64,000 bases of DNA from Nocardia nova SH22a (GCF_000523235.1 NZ_CP006850.1:8122001-8186000); one strand, 5' to 3'. Positions 9,655 through 18,997 are shown, numbered from the stretch's first letter. Numbers and translations: made by a program. Notes: generated by a model not told the origin, from the letters alone.

Positions 9655-10780
9655 TGCTCATCCGCTCCCACATCCGCATGTACCCGTTGTGCAACCGGAT
9701 CGCGGCGCGGCGTGCGACGGCGGGCATATCGCTCGCCGCGACCGCCCGCCAGCGTTGCGCACGCAGCAGCGCGTCGTCGGCGTCGCGCGGCATCGCGGCG
9801 GGATAACCGGCGGCGAGGTGACGCACCTCCGGTACCGCCAGACCCGCGCGCACGCCGATCCACAGCGCCTCCTCGCCGACCAGATAGTCCTCGATCAGAT
9901 CGCGGGCGCGGCCACCGTCGTCGCGGGGGACGGCCCGCGCGGCGATACGGGCCAGTTCGTCGAGCAGTTCGCTGCCGCGCAGGGCCCCGATCTGCTCGTA
10001 GCGATCGTGCAGTCCCACGTGCACCGGATCGATCCCGCTCGCGGCGTGCAGTACCTGGAGCAGCTGCTGCGGGCCGAGATCCGGCTCGTGCCGCAGCGCC
10101 ACCAGCGCGCAGCTCACGCCGTACAGGCCCCAGCGTTCCAGGACCGCTCGCCGCTCGGCGACATCCAGTCCGGCGGATTCGTCCACGAACAGTTCCGGTG
10201 ACAGTGTCAGCGCCGTTCCGCTACCGGCCGCGTGCCGCCGCAGGGTGCGCAGATCCTCCTCGGCCGGGGTGCCGGAACGGGTGCGCACGGCCAGTTCGGC
10301 GACCACGGGCGCGACCGGAACCCCCAGTCCGTGCGTGGCCTGCTCGGCCGCGTTGACGGCATCGCCCCAGCGCGAGCCCACGGCGTCGGCCTTGTTCAAT
10401 ACGACGAGCGTGCTCTCGGCGCGCAACGATTCGAGAATGCGGCGATCGGCGGGCTGCAGCGAACCGGCCAGCGCGTAGATGACGAGATCGGCGTCGAGGA
10501 CGGGGTCCGGCGCACCCGGCTCGTCCACCGGCGCGGTCTCCTCGGCGGACATCAGCGCCAGCGCCCGCAGGAGCGTGGTCCGGCCGGCTCCGGCCCGTCC
10601 GGCCACCTGGATGCGCAGCGGCCGCCGATAGCAGGCCACCGCGGCGGACAGTTGATCGGCGATCCGCGGATCGGCGCCGACCCGGACGGTCGCGACGAGT
10701 TGGTCGAGTTCGAGTGCGGTGGACCCGCCGTGGTCGTTCACGAACCCCGGCGTCACGCTGGGTGCGGTGGCTCTCGGCAC
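9641..10780 (-). CDS. GTPase-domain protein (Rv0209-like)
   Basis: A 379-residue protein with a P-loop-like GRAGAGRTT and a G4 motif LVVLNKADAVGS, so it is built like a GTPase. The invariant P-loop Lys is replaced by Arg (codon CGG), which usually cripples hydrolysis. GTG 10780 is chosen because AAGGGGG sits about 8 nt upstream and because it gives a length close to the M. tuberculosis neighbour Rv0209; the open frame continues to 11005 without better starts. No membrane segment is present. It is the first gene of a coupled pair with the Rv0210-like protein, suggesting a two-subunit complex of dynamin-like character; this is inference. Confidence 0.72.
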   Translation of the reverse strand: MPRATAPSVTPGFVNDHGGSTALELDQLVATVRVGADPRIADQLSAAVACYRRPLRIQVAGRAGAGRTTLLRALALMSAEETAPVDEPGAPDPVLDADLVIYALAGSLQPADRRILESLRAESTLVVLNKADAVGSRWGDAVNAAEQATHGLGVPVAPVVAELAVRTRSGTPAEEDLRTLRRHAAGSGTALTLSPELFVDESAGLDVAERRAVLERWGLYGVSCALVALRHEPDLGPQQLLQVLHAASGIDPVHVGLHDRYEQIGALRGSELLDELARIAARAVPRDDGGRARDLIEDYLVGEEALWIGVRAGLAVPEVRHLAAGYPAAMPRDADDALLRAQRWRAVAASDMPAVARRAAIRLHNGYMRMWERMSSAGL

Positions 10781-11175
10781 GGGTGATACCCCCTTCGGCG
10801 GAAATTCTGTCAGAACGCCCGCCGATTGTCGGCACGGACCGTACATTTTTCCGGCGAGCATCGTTGCGCCCCACCTGAATGTGGGATCGGTCACACGAAT
10901 CCGCTTGTCCGGGGCCACTACCGGGATATTCGTCACACCCCCCACCAGAACGTTCCTGATGAGCGGGACCGCGGCGGATATTGGGAATGTTTCGGACTTG
11001 TGCACGGCTGTTCTTGTGGGACAGCATAATTCGAACCTCGCGAGCTAACGGCTCACGGAATCGATCACCTACGCTGAAATAACCGGCACGCCGGTGTGCG
11101 TTTGCCGGTGGGGTGGATCTTGGTTGGCCGCGTGCGCACACTCACCCGGACACCAGGATCCCGAAGGAGGTTGCG
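10781..11175. other. 395-bp divergent intergenic region
   Basis: Separates the minus-strand GTPase-like pair from the plus-strand lipase and must hold both promoters. A TACGCT hexamer at 11070-11075 is a possible -10 for the lipase. I see no gene, RNA or repeat here. Confidence 0.4.
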
Positions 11176-12531
11176 ATGAGCGTCAGCGTCGACGTCATCG
11201 GACGCGGTGGCGGGTCCGCCACCACCGAGACGAAGCCGGAACGGCTACTGCCGCCGTCCCGCGATCCCTTCTATCGAGCACCGGCGAATCTCGCGTCCCA
11301 CGCACCGGGAACCGTCCTGCGCAGCCGGCCCGTGCAGATCGCGCTGCTGGGCGTGATTCCGCAACGGGTGTCGGCCTGGCAACTGCTGTGCCGCAGCACC
11401 GACCTGCACGGACGTCCGGAAGCGGTGGTCACCACCGTGCTGCTGCCCGGCGACGGCGACCCCATGGCGCCGCGGCCGCTGCTGGCCTTCCAATCGGCCA
11501 TCGACGCCGCCACCGAACGCTGCATCCCGTCCTACGCGCTGCGTCGCGGCGCCTTCGTCCCGGGTTCCATCACCCAGCTGGAATGGGTGCTGGTCGCAGG
11601 CGCGCTGCGCCGGGGATGGGCGGTGAGCATCGCCGATCACGAGGGAATGCACGGCCGCTTCGGCGCGCCCCGCGAGCCCGGATATCGCGGACTGGACGGG
11701 GTACGCGCCGCGCTGCACTTCCCGCCGCTGGGCCTGGCCTCGGACACGCCCGTGGTGGTGTGGGGGTACTCCGGCGGCGGTATGGCCGGATCGTGGATGG
11801 TGGAGATGGCCCCGACCTACGCGCCCGAACTGCGAATCGTGGGTGCGGCGCTGGGCGCGCCGGTGGGCGATCCGGGTGAGGTGTTCCTCCGGCTCAACGG
11901 CGGTCCGTACGCGGGGTTCCCGGCGATCGTGATCGCGGCGTTGCGGCAGGCGTATCCGGCGCTCGCCGAGGTGATCGACGGCCGGATCGACGCCGCCGGG
12001 GAGCGGCTGCTCGAACGCGCCCTGCGGCTGCCGCCGATCGTGGCGCTGGCGCGACTGGCCGGTCAGGACGTCGGCCGATATCTGGACCGGCCGCTCGACG
12101 AGGTGCTCGACGGTCCCGCGATGCGTGCGATGTTCGACGACATGCGGCTGGGCCAGCACGTTCCGGAGTGCCCGGTACTGATCATCCAGCCGGTGCACGA
12201 CCAGATCATCCACACGTCCTGTGTCGACGGCCAGGTCCAGCGATACCGCCGCGGCGGTGCGACCGTCGACTACGTGCGGGATCGGCTCAGCGAGCACTTC
12301 TCGCTGTTACCGCTGGCCACCCCCATGAGCCTGGACTGGCTGGCCGATCGGCTGGCCGGTGTCCCGGTGACCGAAACCGGCACCCGAACGGTTTGGTCGG
12401 TGGTAGCGGATCCGGGACGCTGGCGGGGCCTGCTGGACATGGCCGGTACCGCCGGGCGGGTGCTGCTGGGCCTGCCCCTGGGACGGCAGAGCGAACCCCG
12501 GCTACCGGAGGCCCGGCCGCTGGCCGCCTGA
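11176..12531 (+). CDS. LIP-family (secretory-lipase-like) alpha/beta hydrolase
   Basis: A 451-residue hydrolase of the fungal/actinobacterial secretory lipase family. The nucleophile elbow is VVWGYSGGGMAGSW, the acid lies in IIQPVHDQIIH, and the catalytic His is in RLSEHFSLL. The characteristic TQLEWVLVAGALRRGWAVSIADHEG segment is also present. No clear signal peptide is visible, so it may act inside the cell or be exported by another route. The ATG has an excellent Shine-Dalgarno (AAGGAGG, 5 nt spacing). In M. tuberculosis the flanking genes (Rv0208c, Rv0209) are adjacent, so this gene is an insertion relative to that order. It probably hydrolyses short to medium acyl esters. Confidence 0.8.
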   Translation: MSVSVDVIGRGGGSATTETKPERLLPPSRDPFYRAPANLASHAPGTVLRSRPVQIALLGVIPQRVSAWQLLCRSTDLHGRPEAVVTTVLLPGDGDPMAPRPLLAFQSAIDAATERCIPSYALRRGAFVPGSITQLEWVLVAGALRRGWAVSIADHEGMHGRFGAPREPGYRGLDGVRAALHFPPLGLASDTPVVVWGYSGGGMAGSWMVEMAPTYAPELRIVGAALGAPVGDPGEVFLRLNGGPYAGFPAIVIAALRQAYPALAEVIDGRIDAAGERLLERALRLPPIVALARLAGQDVGRYLDRPLDEVLDGPAMRAMFDDMRLGQHVPECPVLIIQPVHDQIIHTSCVDGQVQRYRRGGATVDYVRDRLSEHFSLLPLATPMSLDWLADRLAGVPVTETGTRTVWSVVADPGRWRGLLDMAGTAGRVLLGLPLGRQSEPRLPEARPLAA

Positions 12532-12648
12532 GTCCGAAACCCGCGACCGCACACTGGCCCGCCCACCGCGTCCGCCGGACACCGCCTGAACCCGCACTTT
12601 GCCGGGTTGGCGCGGTCGACTGCGGCGCTGATCATCGAGTACTGGACA

Positions 12649-13509
12649 ATGGACGCCGTGAACGACGCCGCGAAGCACACCGCCGGGAGCGACGGGGCCG
12701 GAGGCGGCAGCCTGCGTAACCACGAAGGCCCCCGCGTACGGCGCGAAGATTCGGCCGCGAGCGACGGGGCCGGAGGGAGCACGCTCGACCCCGCAGTACC
12801 CGAGTCCTCGCGGCTCTATCCCCGGGTGACGAGCTTCCGATCCCGTCGTGGCGCGCTCACCGCGACCCAGCAGCAATCCTGGGAGCGGATGTGGCCGCGG
12901 ATCGGCCGCGACGTGGGCGACGAACTGCTGGACGCCGCGGCCTGGTTCGGCCGGACGGCGCCGCTGATCGTCGAGATCGGCTGCGGCACGGGTACCGCCA
13001 CCGCCGCGATGGCACAGGCCGAACCCGACTTCGATCTGATCGGCATCGAGGTCTACAAACCCGGTCTGGCCCAGCTCGTCCAGCGCATCGAACGCGAGGG
13101 CATCGACAATGTCCGGCTGCTGCGCGGCGACGCGGTCGATGTGCTCGAACACATGATTGCCAAGGATTCACTCGCCGGTGTGCGGGTCTTCTTCCCCGAC
13201 CCGTGGCCCAAGGCCCGCCATCACAAGCGGCGGCTGTTGCAGCCCGCGACCATGTCCCTGATCGCCAGTCGCCTGCAGCGCGGTGGAATCCTGCACGTGG
13301 CCACCGACCACGCCGGATACGCCGAGCACATCGCGGAGGTCGGCGCGGGCGAACCGCAGCTCGTCGGCCTGAACGAGGCGACGGGCGGCGATCCGGAACA
13401 CCCCGCGACGGATACGGTGATCGGTCTCGAACGTCCGGTGACGAAGTTCGAGAGCAAGGCGCATCGAGCCGGAAGCGCCATCACCGAGTTCATTTGGGGG
13501 AGGATCTAG
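12649..13509 (+). CDS. trmB: tRNA (guanine-N7-)-methyltransferase
   Basis: TrmB methylates guanosine 46 in the tRNA variable loop using SAM. The protein has the SAM motif IVEIGCGTGTATAAMA, the acidic IGIEVYKPGL and the family signature FFPDPWPKARHHKRR, with the catalytic Asp in PDP. At 286 residues it is a little longer than usual because of a low-complexity N-terminal extension of about 50 residues. ATG 12649 is used; GTG 12658, 7 nt after GACAAT, is a possible leaderless start that would remove three codons. Its last codons contain the GGGAGG that serves the next gene, so the three genes trmB, Rv0207c-like and mmpL3 are coupled. Confidence 0.95.
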   Translation: MDAVNDAAKHTAGSDGAGGGSLRNHEGPRVRREDSAASDGAGGSTLDPAVPESSRLYPRVTSFRSRRGALTATQQQSWERMWPRIGRDVGDELLDAAAWFGRTAPLIVEIGCGTGTATAAMAQAEPDFDLIGIEVYKPGLAQLVQRIEREGIDNVRLLRGDAVDVLEHMIAKDSLAGVRVFFPDPWPKARHHKRRLLQPATMSLIASRLQRGGILHVATDHAGYAEHIAEVGAGEPQLVGLNEATGGDPEHPATDTVIGLERPVTKFESKAHRAGSAITEFIWGRI

Positions 13510-13511
13510 CC

Positions 13512-14258
13512 ATGAGTCCCAGGGAGACGGCCCCGACGGCCGACGAAGTTGCCGCAACGGTGCACGGCAGCGAATCGGACCCCGTGACCGGCGCCTCGGC
13601 GCCGGTCGCCGACAGCACCGGCGTACGGCGAGTACTACTCGTATGGGACGCCCCCAACCTCGATATGGGCCTGGGGGCCATCCTCGGCGGCCGCCCCACC
13701 GCGGCCTATCGGCCTCGATTCGACGCACTTGGCCGCTGGCTGCTGGCCCGCACCGCCGAGTTGTCGGCCGGGAGCACGCAGCGCATCGAGCCCGAGGCCA
13801 CCGTCTTCACCAATATCGCCCCGGGGACCGCCGATGTGGTGCGTCCGTGGGTCGAAGCCTTGCGCAATGTCGGCTATGCCGTCTTCGCCAAACCCAAGAT
13901 CGACGAGGATTCCGACGTCGACAGCGACATGCTGGCGCATATCCAGCTACGTCGTTCCGGCGCGGGTCTCGCGGGGATCATGGTGGCCTCCGCGGACGGT
14001 CAGGCGTTCCGCGAACCGCTCGAGGAAGTGGCATCCACCGGAGTCCCCGTTCAGGTGCTCGGATTCCGTGAGCACGCGAGTTGGGCTGTCACGTCCGATA
14101 TCCTCGACTTCGTCGACCTCGAGGACATCCCGGGAGTGTTCCGCGAACCGCTGCCCCGGGTCAGCCTCGACTCGCTGCCCGACGAGGGAGCCTGGTTGCA
14201 GCCCTTCCGGCCGCTGTCCGCACTGCTCACCTCCCGCCCCGCTCAAGGAGTCGCTTAG
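13512..14258 (+). CDS. NYN/PIN-like domain protein (Rv0207c-like)
   Basis: A 248-residue protein with LLVWDAPNLDMGLGAILGG, the N-terminal strand and Asp-Asn pair of NYN (PIN-fold nuclease) domains, and further conserved acids in KIDEDSDVDSDMLAHI and a Gly-Asp-like turn (MVASADGQAF). These fit a metal-dependent RNase fold, but activity is unproven. The ATG at 13512 follows the trmB stop by 2 nt and uses the GGGAGG within the trmB tail. Its own stop overlaps the mmpL3 GTG by one base. The gene sits between trmB and mmpL3 exactly as Rv0207c does in M. tuberculosis. Confidence 0.8.
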   Translation: MSPRETAPTADEVAATVHGSESDPVTGASAPVADSTGVRRVLLVWDAPNLDMGLGAILGGRPTAAYRPRFDALGRWLLARTAELSAGSTQRIEPEATVFTNIAPGTADVVRPWVEALRNVGYAVFAKPKIDEDSDVDSDMLAHIQLRRSGAGLAGIMVASADGQAFREPLEEVASTGVPVQVLGFREHASWAVTSDILDFVDLEDIPGVFREPLPRVSLDSLPDEGAWLQPFRPLSALLTSRPAQGVA

Positions 14259-17200
14259 TGTTCACCCGCTGGGGCGAGCTGGTCCACAAGTTCCGCTACA
14301 CCGTGCTGGGTGTGGCGGTGGCCGCACTTCTCGCCCTCGGGGCGTATGGATTCGGCCTGGACAACCACCTGAGCTCCAGCGGCTGGTTCGATCCGGGGGC
14401 GGAATCCTCGCAGGCCGCCGTGCTCAAGGACCAGGTCTACGGCCGCGATCACCTGTCCGATGTGATCACGCTGTACACCGCCCCCGAGGGCAAGACGATC
14501 GACGACCCGGAATTCGGGCAGAAGATCACCGAGAACCTCAACAGCCTGCCCAAGGAGCATCCGGACCAGATCTCCAAGGTCAATGTCTCCTATTGGAAGA
14601 CCGAGACCGGCGACTGGAGTCAGTCGACCACCGGCAGCAAGGACAAGAAGTACGCCTTCGCGACGATCGCCATCAAGGGCGACGACGACACCACGATGGT
14701 GAACAACTATCGCGCGGTGAAGGACGCCTTCTACATTCCCGGGGTCGATGTGCAGGTCGCGGGTCTGCAACCGGTCGCGGGCACCCTGAACGACACCATC
14801 GCCTCCGATCAGCAGCGCATGGAGATCCTGGCGATTCCGCTGGTCGGCATCCTGCTGTTCTTCATCTTCGGCGGTGTCGTGGCCGCGGCGCTGCCGCTGA
14901 TCATCGGTGGTCTGACCGTGCTCGGTGCCCGGGGCATCGTCATGGCGATCACCAATGTCACCGAGGTGAACTCGTTCGTCGGCGCGGTGGTGTCGATGAT
15001 CGGCCTGGGTCTGGCGATCGACTACGGGCTGTTCATAGTCAGCCGGTTCCGCGAGGAGATGGCCGAGGGGTATACCACCCGCCAGGCCGTCCGCCGGTCG
15101 GTGATGACGGCCGGGCGCACCGTGGTGTTCTCCGCCACGATGATCATCGCGGCCAGTGCCGGCATGCTGATATTCCCGCAGGGGTTCCTCAAGTCCGTCG
15201 CCTACGGAACCATCGCGACGGTGCTGCTGGCGGCGGTCGCCTCGCTCACGATCCTGCCCGCCATGCTGTCGATTCTCGGCAAGCGGGTGGATGCGCTCGG
15301 GCTCAAGCGGTTCCGCAAGACCAGGACCGCCGAAGAGGTCGAGAACGGCTTCTGGGGCCGCACCACCCAGTGGGTGATGAAGCATCCGCTGAAGGTGGCG
15401 GTGCCGCTGTGCATCATCCTGTTGCTGCTGATCATCCCGGTGAAGAACCTGAAGTTCGGCGGTATCAGCGAAACCTATCTGCCGCCGGACAATCCGACCC
15501 GCGTGGCGCAGGAGAAGTTCGACAGCATCTTCCCGCTGCGGCAGACCGATCCGGTCCAGCTGGTCATCACGACCGACAACACCTCCGAGATCAAGCCGCT
15601 GCTCGACGACGCGAGCAATGCCCCCGGACTGGCGCACGAGTTCGGCACTCCGGGTATCCCGCCGAACAATTCGAATGTGTGGGTCTCGGAGACCACGCTG
15701 GCGCCGGACGCGAATATCGAAGACACCCTCGCCTACCTGCGCACCGTCCCCGTGCCCGACGATGTGCAACTGCTCGTCGGTGGTCAGCCGGTGTTGATGC
15801 AGGACAGCATCACCTCGCTGCTGGACCGCATGCCGCTGATGATCATCGTCGTGGTTCTCGTGACCACGCTGCTGATGTTCCTGACCTTCGGTTCCCTGGT
15901 GCTGCCGATCAAGGCGGCGTTGATGAGCGCGCTGGGGCTCGGCTCCACACTCGGCATCCTGACCTGGATATTCGTCGACGGCCACGGCGCCGGACTGCTG
16001 AATTTCACTCCGCAGCCGATCATGTCGCCGGTGCTGGTGCTGATCATGGCGATCATCTACGGCCTGTCCACCGACTACGAGGTGTTCCTGCTCTCCCGCA
16101 TGGTGGAGGCGCGGGCGCAGGGCGCGAGCACGACGGAGGCGGTGCGCAGCGGTACCGCGCAGACCGGCCGCATCATCACCGCGGCGGCGCTGATCCTGCT
16201 GGTCGTGGTCGGCGCGTTCGCGTTCTCCGATCTGGTGATGATGCAGTACATCGCCTACGGCATGATGGCCGCGCTGTTCATCGACGCCACCGTGCTGCGC
16301 ATGCTGCTGGTCCCCGCGACCATGAAACTGCTGGGAGACGACTGCTGGTGGGCGCCCGCCTGGATGAAACGGGTGCAGCAGCGGGTCGGGCTCGGCGAGC
16401 CGATTCTCGATGACGAGCGCCCCGGCTCCGGCGATGTCGTGGACCTGGTCAAGACCACTCCGGTGACCGATCCGGTCACCATGCAGCTGCCGCAGATGCC
16501 GGACGGGACCGTCAAGGGGCCGAAGAAGCCGCGGCGGCTGAAGTTCCTGCGTGTCGATCCCGAGGCGCCGACCGAGCAGCTGACCCGGATCGATCCGGAT
16601 ATGCCGCCGCCGAGCGATGCGCCTGGGAAACCGCGCCGGGCCACGCATCCCGAGCCCGAGACCCCCGACACCGATTCCCCCGACGAGAGCCCAGCCGACG
16701 CGGCGCCCTCGGAGACACCGAAACGTAAGCGCCGCATCTTCCGTCGCGCGGGCGCCGACGCAGATGTGCCCGTGGCCGATTCGGGCGCCGGACAGTCCGC
16801 GACCGAGCCCGGCGACCCGGCCGCTCCGGCTCCCGCCGACGATGCGGGTGACAGGAGTACGCCGTCCGCATCCGGATCGGTTCCGTCGCGTCCGACCAGC
16901 CCGCCGCAAACTTCGGGCAAGGGCGCTGCCCGGGTGCTACCACCCGAACGGTCGAATCCGGTAGATGCCAACGGCGTGATCGGCGCCGTCGAGGCGTCCG
17001 GCGTGATCGGCCCTGCCGAGCACGGCGCCGACGAGCGGGGCGGACTCCTCGGAATCCAGGACACCTACGGACCGGGAGCGACCGGCACCCCCGGCTCGGC
17101 GCCGAGTTCGCCGACCTTCCGCCCGCCGGAAGCCAACGGCGCCGGGGCATCCGACGCCCGGGGCGGATTCGGCCCGGCCGCCGCGATGCGCGCCGCCGGT

Positions 17201-18481
17201 CCCGCCGAGCCTCTCCGTCCGGAGCCCCCTCGCCCTGACACCACCCGGCCGCAGCCCCCTCGTACCGACATCGGCCGATCCGAAGGTCCTCGCCCCGAGA
17301 CCTCCCGGCCTGACGTCCCTCGGCCTGAGACCTCTCGTGCCGACACCGCTCGGCCCGAAGGCGCTCGCCCTGGGGCATCTCGTCCCGAGACGTCTCGTGC
17401 TGGCACTGCCTGGCCCGAGACCTCTCCTGCGGATGCCACCCGGGCTGACGCCGCTCGTCCTGATACCTCTCATGCCGACACTGCCTGGCATGAAGCCTCG
17501 AGGCCTGACGCCACCGGGCCCGAGACCGTCCGGCCGGAGTTCCGTTCCGGCGGACCTCGTCCGGACACCGCCCGGCCGGACGCCCGTTCCGGTGGTCCCC
17601 GCCCGGATACGACCTGGCCGGACGCCACTTCCGGCGGGCCTCGTCCGGACACCACCCGTCCAGACGCCCGTTCCGGCGGGCCTCGCCCGGACACCACTCG
17701 ACCCAACGCCCCGCGGCCGGACGCCCCCCGACCTGGGCCCCGTCCCGACGCTCCTCACCCGGACACCCCCCGTGGCGAGGTCCGTCCCGACACCACCCGC
17801 CCTGCCGAACCTCCGGCCGGGCGGTATTCGGGACCGCCCGCCGTATCGATGCCCGGCACCGACCCCACACAGAACCGGGGTGTGAACCAGCCTCCGCAGG
17901 TGGTTCGCCCGGGTATGCCGCCGCGCACGGTGCCCGTATCGGAGGCGCCGACCGAGGCCACCGATCCGGTTCCGCCGGCCGAGCCGAGCGGCACCACGCC
18001 CCGGGTGCTGCCGCCGAAACCGTCCAAGCTGCCGCCGCACCCGTCGGTCCGCGCGCAGTTGTACCGGCCCGACGCCCCGCCGTACCACCCCGGGCCCGGC
18101 GCCGAACCCGATCCGGGTCCCACCGGCCGCACACCGGCCGACGCCGCACCGCAGCAGGCGGATCCGTCGCCGTGGGTGGCACCCGAGAACCACGTCCCGT
18201 CGGTCCAGTTGCCGCGCCGGGTACCCGCCGACCAGGCCCCCGCCGCGCCGCCGGAGAACCGGCCGGTCGATGACGGAACATCAACGCCCGCTGCCGAATC
18301 AAATGCGGGACCGGGCGATGACAACCGCAACGACATCGAACAGTGGATGGCCGATCTGCGCTCCTCCCGGCGACGCCCCGAATCCGAGGAGACCCCCGAG
18401 GATCCGGAGGACCCGAAGCACCGCAACAGCGGTCGCACCGTCAGCGTGAACGAACTCCTCCGCCGCCAGAACCGCGACTGA
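14258..18481 (+). CDS. mmpL3: MmpL3-type RND flippase for trehalose monomycolate, with a very long C-terminal tail
   Basis: MmpL3 moves trehalose monomycolate across the inner membrane for mycolate layer assembly. Residues 1-710 form the RND core: one N-terminal helix (15-33), a periplasmic domain, TM bundles with the proton-relay pairs Asp255-Tyr256 and Asp606-Tyr607, a second periplasmic domain (about 395-515) and further TMs. GTG 14258 is set by AAGGAG 7 nt upstream and overlaps the previous stop. At 1407 residues it is far longer than the 944-residue M. tuberculosis protein. The excess is a cytoplasmic tail of about 700 residues rich in Pro, Arg, Asp, Thr and Ser, with tandem repeats at 17543-17710. 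The last 60 residues (NDIEQWMADLRSSRR, TVSVNELLRRQNRD) look conserved rather than random. Confidence 0.93.
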   Translation: MFTRWGELVHKFRYTVLGVAVAALLALGAYGFGLDNHLSSSGWFDPGAESSQAAVLKDQVYGRDHLSDVITLYTAPEGKTIDDPEFGQKITENLNSLPKEHPDQISKVNVSYWKTETGDWSQSTTGSKDKKYAFATIAIKGDDDTTMVNNYRAVKDAFYIPGVDVQVAGLQPVAGTLNDTIASDQQRMEILAIPLVGILLFFIFGGVVAAALPLIIGGLTVLGARGIVMAITNVTEVNSFVGAVVSMIGLGLAIDYGLFIVSRFREEMAEGYTTRQAVRRSVMTAGRTVVFSATMIIAASAGMLIFPQGFLKSVAYGTIATVLLAAVASLTILPAMLSILGKRVDALGLKRFRKTRTAEEVENGFWGRTTQWVMKHPLKVAVPLCIILLLLIIPVKNLKFGGISETYLPPDNPTRVAQEKFDSIFPLRQTDPVQLVITTDNTSEIKPLLDDASNAPGLAHEFGTPGIPPNNSNVWVSETTLAPDANIEDTLAYLRTVPVPDDVQLLVGGQPVLMQDSITSLLDRMPLMIIVVVLVTTLLMFLTFGSLVLPIKAALMSALGLGSTLGILTWIFVDGHGAGLLNFTPQPIMSPVLVLIMAIIYGLSTDYEVFLLSRMVEARAQGASTTEAVRSGTAQTGRIITAAALILLVVVGAFAFSDLVMMQYIAYGMMAALFIDATVLRMLLVPATMKLLGDDCWWAPAWMKRVQQRVGLGEPILDDERPGSGDVVDLVKTTPVTDPVTMQLPQMPDGTVKGPKKPRRLKFLRVDPEAPTEQLTRIDPDMPPPSDAPGKPRRATHPEPETPDTDSPDESPADAAPSETPKRKRRIFRRAGADADVPVADSGAGQSATEPGDPAAPAPADDAGDRSTPSASGSVPSRPTSPPQTSGKGAARVLPPERSNPVDANGVIGAVEASGVIGPAEHGADERGGLLGIQDTYGPGATGTPGSAPSSPTFRPPEANGAGASDARGGFGPAAAMRAAGPAEPLRPEPPRPDTTRPQPPRTDIGRSEGPRPETSRPDVPRPETSRADTARPEGARPGASRPETSRAGTAWPETSPADATRADAARPDTSHADTAWHEASRPDATGPETVRPEFRSGGPRPDTARPDARSGGPRPDTTWPDATSGGPRPDTTRPDARSGGPRPDTTRPNAPRPDAPRPGPRPDAPHPDTPRGEVRPDTTRPAEPPAGRYSGPPAVSMPGTDPTQNRGVNQPPQVVRPGMPPRTVPVSEAPTEATDPVPPAEPSGTTPRVLPPKPSKLPPHPSVRAQLYRPDAPPYHPGPGAEPDPGPTGRTPADAAPQQADPSPWVAPENHVPSVQLPRRVPADQAPAAPPENRPVDDGTSTPAAESNAGPGDDNRNDIEQWMADLRSSRRRPESEETPEDPEDPKHRNSGRTVSVNELLRRQNRD
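17543..17710 (+). repeat. Four tandem 42-bp units within the mmpL3 tail
   Basis: Four consecutive 14-codon units encode variants of (R/T)SGGPRPDT(T/A)(R/W)P(D/N)A. The surrounding stretch (about 17210-17830) is a looser array of RPE/RPD-T-S-R-P repeats. The units vary at synonymous sites, so the array is not a recent amplification. Confidence 0.85.
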
Positions 18482-18531
18482 GTTTTCCGCACACCCGATG
18501 AATTCCGGCGGCACGGGTCGTCGGAACGAGT

Positions 18532-18912
18532 ATGAGCGCACCCACATTCACCTCCGTGCTGACCGTCGCCGTACCCGTCTCCGATCAGGACCGGACGAAG
18601 ACGCTACTCGAGGGGCTGGGATTCGAGACGCATCTCGATACCGAATTGCAGCCCGGATTCCGCTGGGTCGAATTGCGGATGCCGGGTGCGGGCACCTCGC
18701 TGTCACTGGTCGCGACCGGTGACGCACTGCCCGCCGGGATCGACACCGGCGTCCGGCTGGGAACACCGGACGCCCGGGCCGCACATACCGCACTGGCCGC
18801 ACGCGGGCTCGATGTCGGCGAACTACTCGATTGGCCCACCGCGCCGCTGATGTTCAGCTTCCTCGATCCGGACGGCAACCGCTTCTACGTCACCCAGGAC
18901 TTCGCCGAGTAA
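18532..18912 (+). CDS. VOC-superfamily (glyoxalase-like) protein
   Basis: A 126-residue single VOC domain: strand-rich with FTSVLTVAVPVSDQDRTKTLLE at the start and the closing FSFLDPDGNRFYVTQ, which is the typical second-half metal/substrate motif of glyoxalase/bleomycin-resistance/dioxygenase proteins. Such proteins usually dimerise. The ligand or substrate is unknown. It lies 50 bp after mmpL3 and ends before a bidirectional terminator, so read-through from mmpL3 is possible. Confidence 0.82.
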   Translation: MSAPTFTSVLTVAVPVSDQDRTKTLLEGLGFETHLDTELQPGFRWVELRMPGAGTSLSLVATGDALPAGIDTGVRLGTPDARAAHTALAARGLDVGELLDWPTAPLMFSFLDPDGNRFYVTQDFAE

Positions 18913-18944
18913 TCGGCACTCCAGGCTGTCACGGGCCGACCAAA

Positions 18945-18979
18945 GCAAAGCCCGGGCAGCCATGCTGCCCGGGCTTTGC
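18945..18979. terminator. Bidirectional terminator between convergent genes
   Basis: A perfect 16-bp stem (18945-18960 with 18964-18979) and a 3-nt loop lie between the VOC gene and the convergent small secreted-protein gene. A/T-rich stem bases give U tracts in either direction. Confidence 0.8.
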
Positions 18980-18997
18980 CGAAAAACTGCCTCGGAA

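Noticed and set aside
14255..16909. An 884-codon open frame antisense to mmpL3 and an 854-codon one antisense to leuS (57317-59881).
   Set aside because: Such long antisense frames are expected in GC-rich coding DNA; the products are His/Gly/Arg-rich without any domain, while the sense genes are unmistakable. Only the SdpI-like end of the second frame is real.
17543..17710. Tandem repeats resembling a CRISPR or VNTR array.
   Set aside because: The units are contiguous 42-bp codon-phased repeats inside mmpL3 with no spacers, so they are protein repeats.
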